This document shows positions 61,124 to 64,000 of a stretch of 64,000 nucleotides of DNA, one piece after another. This DNA comes from Bacteroidales bacterium. Lineage in GTDB: Bacteria > Bacteroidota > Bacteroidia > Bacteroidales > UBA932. Location: contig JAFTGA010000006.1 of the NCBI GenBank assembly GCA_017458145.1, positions 1-64,000 of the forward strand, given 5' to 3'. Each line of letters starts with the position of its first letter. Within the stretch, counting starts at the first letter, position 1. The translations under genes were made by a program, and so were the position numbers. The notes under the pieces were generated by a model. That model did no database searches. It was not told the DNA's origin and saw nothing but the letters and a program-made list of their open reading frames with translations.

Positions 61124-64000
61124 ATGATTTTATCCGGAATTCTGCTGTCGCTGCTGCTTGCAGCGGGACCTGTCCAGCGCGAACACATCGACCTGTCCGA
61201 AAGCGGCTGGAACATCACCCTGGACTTCGACGCGTCCTGGGAAAACGAAGAACTCTACCTCCCGCCCGTGGACGTGCGCACCCAGCCGGTGCGCATCCCG
61301 ACCGGGGGCTGGTCCCTGCTCGAGCGCCCGCAGGTGCGCGGCGTCCGCCTGCCCGCCACTGTGGAGGAATACCTTTGGGGCTGGAACGGCGAGACCTTCG
61401 GCGTGACCGGCAACTACGTGGGCGTGAGCTGGTTCGAGACGGAGGTGGACATCCCCTCCGATTGGCAGGGACGGCGCGTCAGCATCGACTTCGAGGCCGT
61501 CCGCTTCCGGGCGGAAGTCTTTGTGAACCATCAACTGGTGGGTTACGACCTCGTCAACAGCACCCCCTTCAGTTTCGATATCACCGATGCGGTGGAGTGC
61601 GGCGCGCGCAACGTTATCAGCGTGCGCATCACCGATCCCAACGGCAACTTCAACTGGAAGGACTCCCAGGTCTATACCTGGGGAGAGTACCGCACCAACC
61701 CGACCCACGGATTCGGCGGCATCACCGGCGGGGTGCAGCTCACGGCGACGCCCCGGACCTATATCTCCGACATCTTCGTGATGAACCGCCCGGACCCGCA
61801 CAGCATCGGCGTGCAGGTGAGCGTCAGTGCGGAACAGGCCGCGGAAGGGCCGCTGGAACTCATCATCCGGGAGAAAAACGGCGCCGAGGTGTTCCGCAAG
61901 GCGTATCCCGGCGGCTGGCCGGAAGGGGAGACCGTGCGCCAATATGACATCCGCCTGCCCAGAGCGAAACTCTGGAGCGTGGACGATCCCCAGCTATACG
62001 ACCTCACGGTCCGGCTCGGGGATGACGCCGACTCGCGGCGTTTCGGCTTCCGCTGGTTCGAAGTGCGCGACGTGGCGGGCGACCGGCAGTTCTACCTCAA
62101 CGGCAAGCGCATCGTGGCGCGGACTTCCATCTCCTGGAGCTTCTGGCCGGAGAACGGCATCATGCCCTCCGACGAACTGGCGCGCCGCCAGATCGAATCC
62201 GCCAAGGCGCTGGGACTCAATATGCTCAACTTCCACCGCACCATCGGCCAGCGGCGCGTACTGGACTGGGCGGACGAGCTGGGCCTGCTCTATTGGGAGG
62301 AGCCGGGCGGCAACCAGTATCCCGCGAACCGCTTCGACGATGACGACCTGCAGAGCCGTTTCTATTTCGCTTACCGCGACGAGAAGCTGCGCCGGATGAT
62401 CCTGCGCGACCGCAGCCACCCTTCGCTGGTAATCTACAATATGCACAACGAGCGCGGCGCCGCCCCGCAGCGGCAGGACTATGAGCAGATGGCGATGGGT
62501 CACCGCCTGGACCCGACGCGGATCCTGGTCTATAACTCCAGCAACGGGCAGAACCCCGAGAACGAGCCCAACGCCCGTTTCAAGACGCACCTGATGCCCT
62601 ACGACCCTGCCTTCCGCGACTACGGCTGGTGGGACAACCACCACGCCGGCGGCCCGGGCGTCTATCATGATGCGCTCTATGTGAATAAAGACGAATACCT
62701 GCGCGGCTCAAAGCACCGCGACGAGATCATTTACTGGGGCGAGGAGGGCGCCATCGGCACGCCGCCGCGCCTCGCGCTCATCCGTGAGCAGATCCTGCGG
62801 GGCGGGAAGACCCGGTCCTGGGAGGCGCAGGACTACCTGGACTGGTACGACGCATACGACAAGTTCCTCCGGGAGAAAGGCTTCTCCGAGGCCTTCCCTT
62901 CCGTGGACGCCCTGACCACGGCGATGGGCAATGTGTCGTACTATTATCAGGGCCGCATCATCGAGAACATCCGCATCAACGACGTCGTGGACGGCTACGC
63001 CATCAACGGCTGGGAGAGCTTTAAGCTCGAGGACCATTCCGGCGTGGTGGACAACTACCGTTTCCTCAAGGGAGATCCCGGGCTGATCGCCCGCTACAAC
63101 CGCCCGCTGGTTCTCTCCGTCAAGCTGAACCACAAAGTCCTGCCGGTGGGACGCACGACCACGGCGGACGTGTTCATCATCAACGAGAAGAATCTCCGGG
63201 GGGATTATACCCTGGAGGTGGCGCTCTGCGACGCGGACGGGACCGTGCGGCAGCGCGCGTCGCGCAAGGTGCGTGTCAGCGGCGGAGTGGTCTATGGCGA
63301 GTGCCTGGCCGACGGGTTCGACTTCCTGGTGGACCGGAGCGGCTACAGCCGCGTGGAGGCGCGTCTGCTGGACCGCCGCGGCTCGGTCGTGCTCGAGGGC
63401 TCCGACGAGATCTTTGCCGTGGCGCTCGACGCCGACGGCATTCCGGCCCGCGGGTCCGTGGCCGACAAGAGCGGGCGTCTGGCGGCTTTCCTGCAGGGAT
63501 TCGGCATCCGCCCGTCCGCCTATGAGAAAGGCACGCCGGAGGGGGACTGGCTGCTGGTCGGCGACTTTGAGCCGGACCAGTGGGGCAGCGGAATGAGCGA
63601 CGTGCTGGAGTGGGTCTATAAGGGCCATACGCTGATCGTCGTGGACAATCCCGAGCGCTGGGCGGAGTACCTGGCTGACAAGGAGGTGATGGACTACCGG
63701 GGGAGCAAGGTGATCGGGACCGCCTGGTATGGCGGCAACTTCTTCAACCGTGCCGACGCGGTCTGGAAGGGACTTCCGCAGGACTGCGTCTTCAACTGGG
63801 AGTATCAGTGCTTCGCGACCTACGTGCGCCGCCGGGTGGGCCTGCGCGCCTTCAACGGCGAGATCCTCGCCGCCGCCGTGGCCGACCATAAGAAAGAAGT
63901 TTACTCCGTGCTCAGCCGCATCCGTGCCGGGCGCGGCCAGATCCTGCTGACAACGCTCGACATCCCCGCCTGCCTGGGAGATTCCGGAAGCAGTCATTCC
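61124..64000 (+). CDS. Glycoside hydrolase family 2 protein (3' end outside window)
   Basis: The frame is open for 959 codons to the window edge, so the C-terminus is missing. A short signal peptide (MILSGILLSLLLAAGPVQ) precedes the GH2 sugar-binding domain (SWFETEVDIPSDWQGRRVSI, near residues 105-125). The jelly-roll and immunoglobulin-like domains follow, then the TIM barrel. The acid/base Glu is likely in LVIYNMHNERG, and the nucleophile Glu in DEIIYWGEEGAIGTPPRL. GH2 enzymes are beta-galactosidases, beta-glucuronidases or beta-mannosidases, and some act on rhamnogalacturonan; the substrate here is open. It starts 17 bases after the trimodular pectinase, in the same operon. Confidence 0.88.
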   Translation, partial: MILSGILLSLLLAAGPVQREHIDLSESGWNITLDFDASWENEELYLPPVDVRTQPVRIPTGGWSLLERPQVRGVRLPATVEEYLWGWNGETFGVTGNYVGVSWFETEVDIPSDWQGRRVSIDFEAVRFRAEVFVNHQLVGYDLVNSTPFSFDITDAVECGARNVISVRITDPNGNFNWKDSQVYTWGEYRTNPTHGFGGITGGVQLTATPRTYISDIFVMNRPDPHSIGVQVSVSAEQAAEGPLELIIREKNGAEVFRKAYPGGWPEGETVRQYDIRLPRAKLWSVDDPQLYDLTVRLGDDADSRRFGFRWFEVRDVAGDRQFYLNGKRIVARTSISWSFWPENGIMPSDELARRQIESAKALGLNMLNFHRTIGQRRVLDWADELGLLYWEEPGGNQYPANRFDDDDLQSRFYFAYRDEKLRRMILRDRSHPSLVIYNMHNERGAAPQRQDYEQMAMGHRLDPTRILVYNSSNGQNPENEPNARFKTHLMPYDPAFRDYGWWDNHHAGGPGVYHDALYVNKDEYLRGSKHRDEIIYWGEEGAIGTPPRLALIREQILRGGKTRSWEAQDYLDWYDAYDKFLREKGFSEAFPSVDALTTAMGNVSYYYQGRIIENIRINDVVDGYAINGWESFKLEDHSGVVDNYRFLKGDPGLIARYNRPLVLSVKLNHKVLPVGRTTTADVFIINEKNLRGDYTLEVALCDADGTVRQRASRKVRVSGGVVYGECLADGFDFLVDRSGYSRVEARLLDRRGSVVLEGSDEIFAVALDADGIPARGSVADKSGRLAAFLQGFGIRPSAYEKGTPEGDWLLVGDFEPDQWGSGMSDVLEWVYKGHTLIVVDNPERWAEYLADKEVMDYRGSKVIGTAWYGGNFFNRADAVWKGLPQDCVFNWEYQCFATYVRRRVGLRAFNGEILAAAVADHKKEVYSVLSRIRAGRGQILLTTLDIPACLGDSGSSHS

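Overview
The window is a dense, GC-rich (roughly 60% by eye) chromosome segment of a Bacteroidota bacterium, most likely order Bacteroidales. The evidence is: many genes preceded by the Bacteroidota -7 box TAnnTTTG; no Shine-Dalgarno leaders; and typical Bacteroidales gene neighbourhoods and families (AsnA, serC-serA-DUF1015, tandem deoxynucleoside kinases, FucP-type MFS plus ROK kinase, DUF4783, a large NtrY-like kinase beside rlmH, pectinase locus). A more exact placement cannot be made from the sequence alone. No phage, insertion sequence, CRISPR array or rRNA was seen. Layout: 1-3.2 kb holds the tail of a small HTH protein, an AraC regulator divergent from a TonB-dependent receptor, and tRNA-Arg(TCT). 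3.2-7.3 kb holds asnA and a cluster of a flippase-like membrane protein, a PfkB kinase, a DUF6913-like protein and a COG2426 membrane protein. 7.4-14.3 kb holds uvrA with a short nucleoside kinase, an EamA transporter, an S41 protease and recO. 14.3-21.6 kb holds a 1520-aa alpha-2-macroglobulin lipoprotein divergent from penicillin-binding protein 1C, then a DMT-family protein. 21.6-24.6 kb is accessory: a nucleotidyltransferase with a truncated HepT remnant, a two-headed class A acid phosphatase and an MBL hydrolase. 24.7-31 kb holds two deoxynucleoside kinases, an acyl-CoA ligase, an MFS sugar transporter, a ROK kinase and a FKBP lipoprotein. 31-42 kb is housekeeping: an acidic-tailed PRiA4-ORF3-like protein, YigZ, serC, serA, DUF1015, recQ, dnaG and metG. 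42-45 kb is a regulatory cluster: a sigma-54-type response regulator without a DNA-binding domain, a standalone LytTR protein, a membrane-tethered LuxR-type HTH protein and a secreted unknown protein. 45-56 kb holds dnaX, lptB, a GH127-like lipoprotein, cmk, ispH, efp, DUF4783, rlmH and the large histidine kinase. 56.1-64 kb is a pectin-degradation locus: a lipoprotein KdgF-like cupin divergent from a PL10 pectate lyase, a trimodular PL1-CE12-CE8 enzyme, and a GH2 enzyme running off the window end. How the genes fit together: in the pectin locus, CE8 and CE12 modules would strip methyl and acetyl groups, PL1 and PL10 would cut the exposed polygalacturonate, KdgF would process the unsaturated uronates, and GH2 (and perhaps the distant GH127) would act on side chains; no SusC/SusD pair is in view. 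A recurring feature is TAnnTTTG boxes only 4-9 bases from the start codon, implying leaderless or near-leaderless mRNAs for about ten genes. Nothing here is clearly a wholly new system. The best second-look items are the leaderless promoters, the trimodular pectinase, the exported KdgF, the 42-45 kb regulatory cluster and the double-headed phosphatase.
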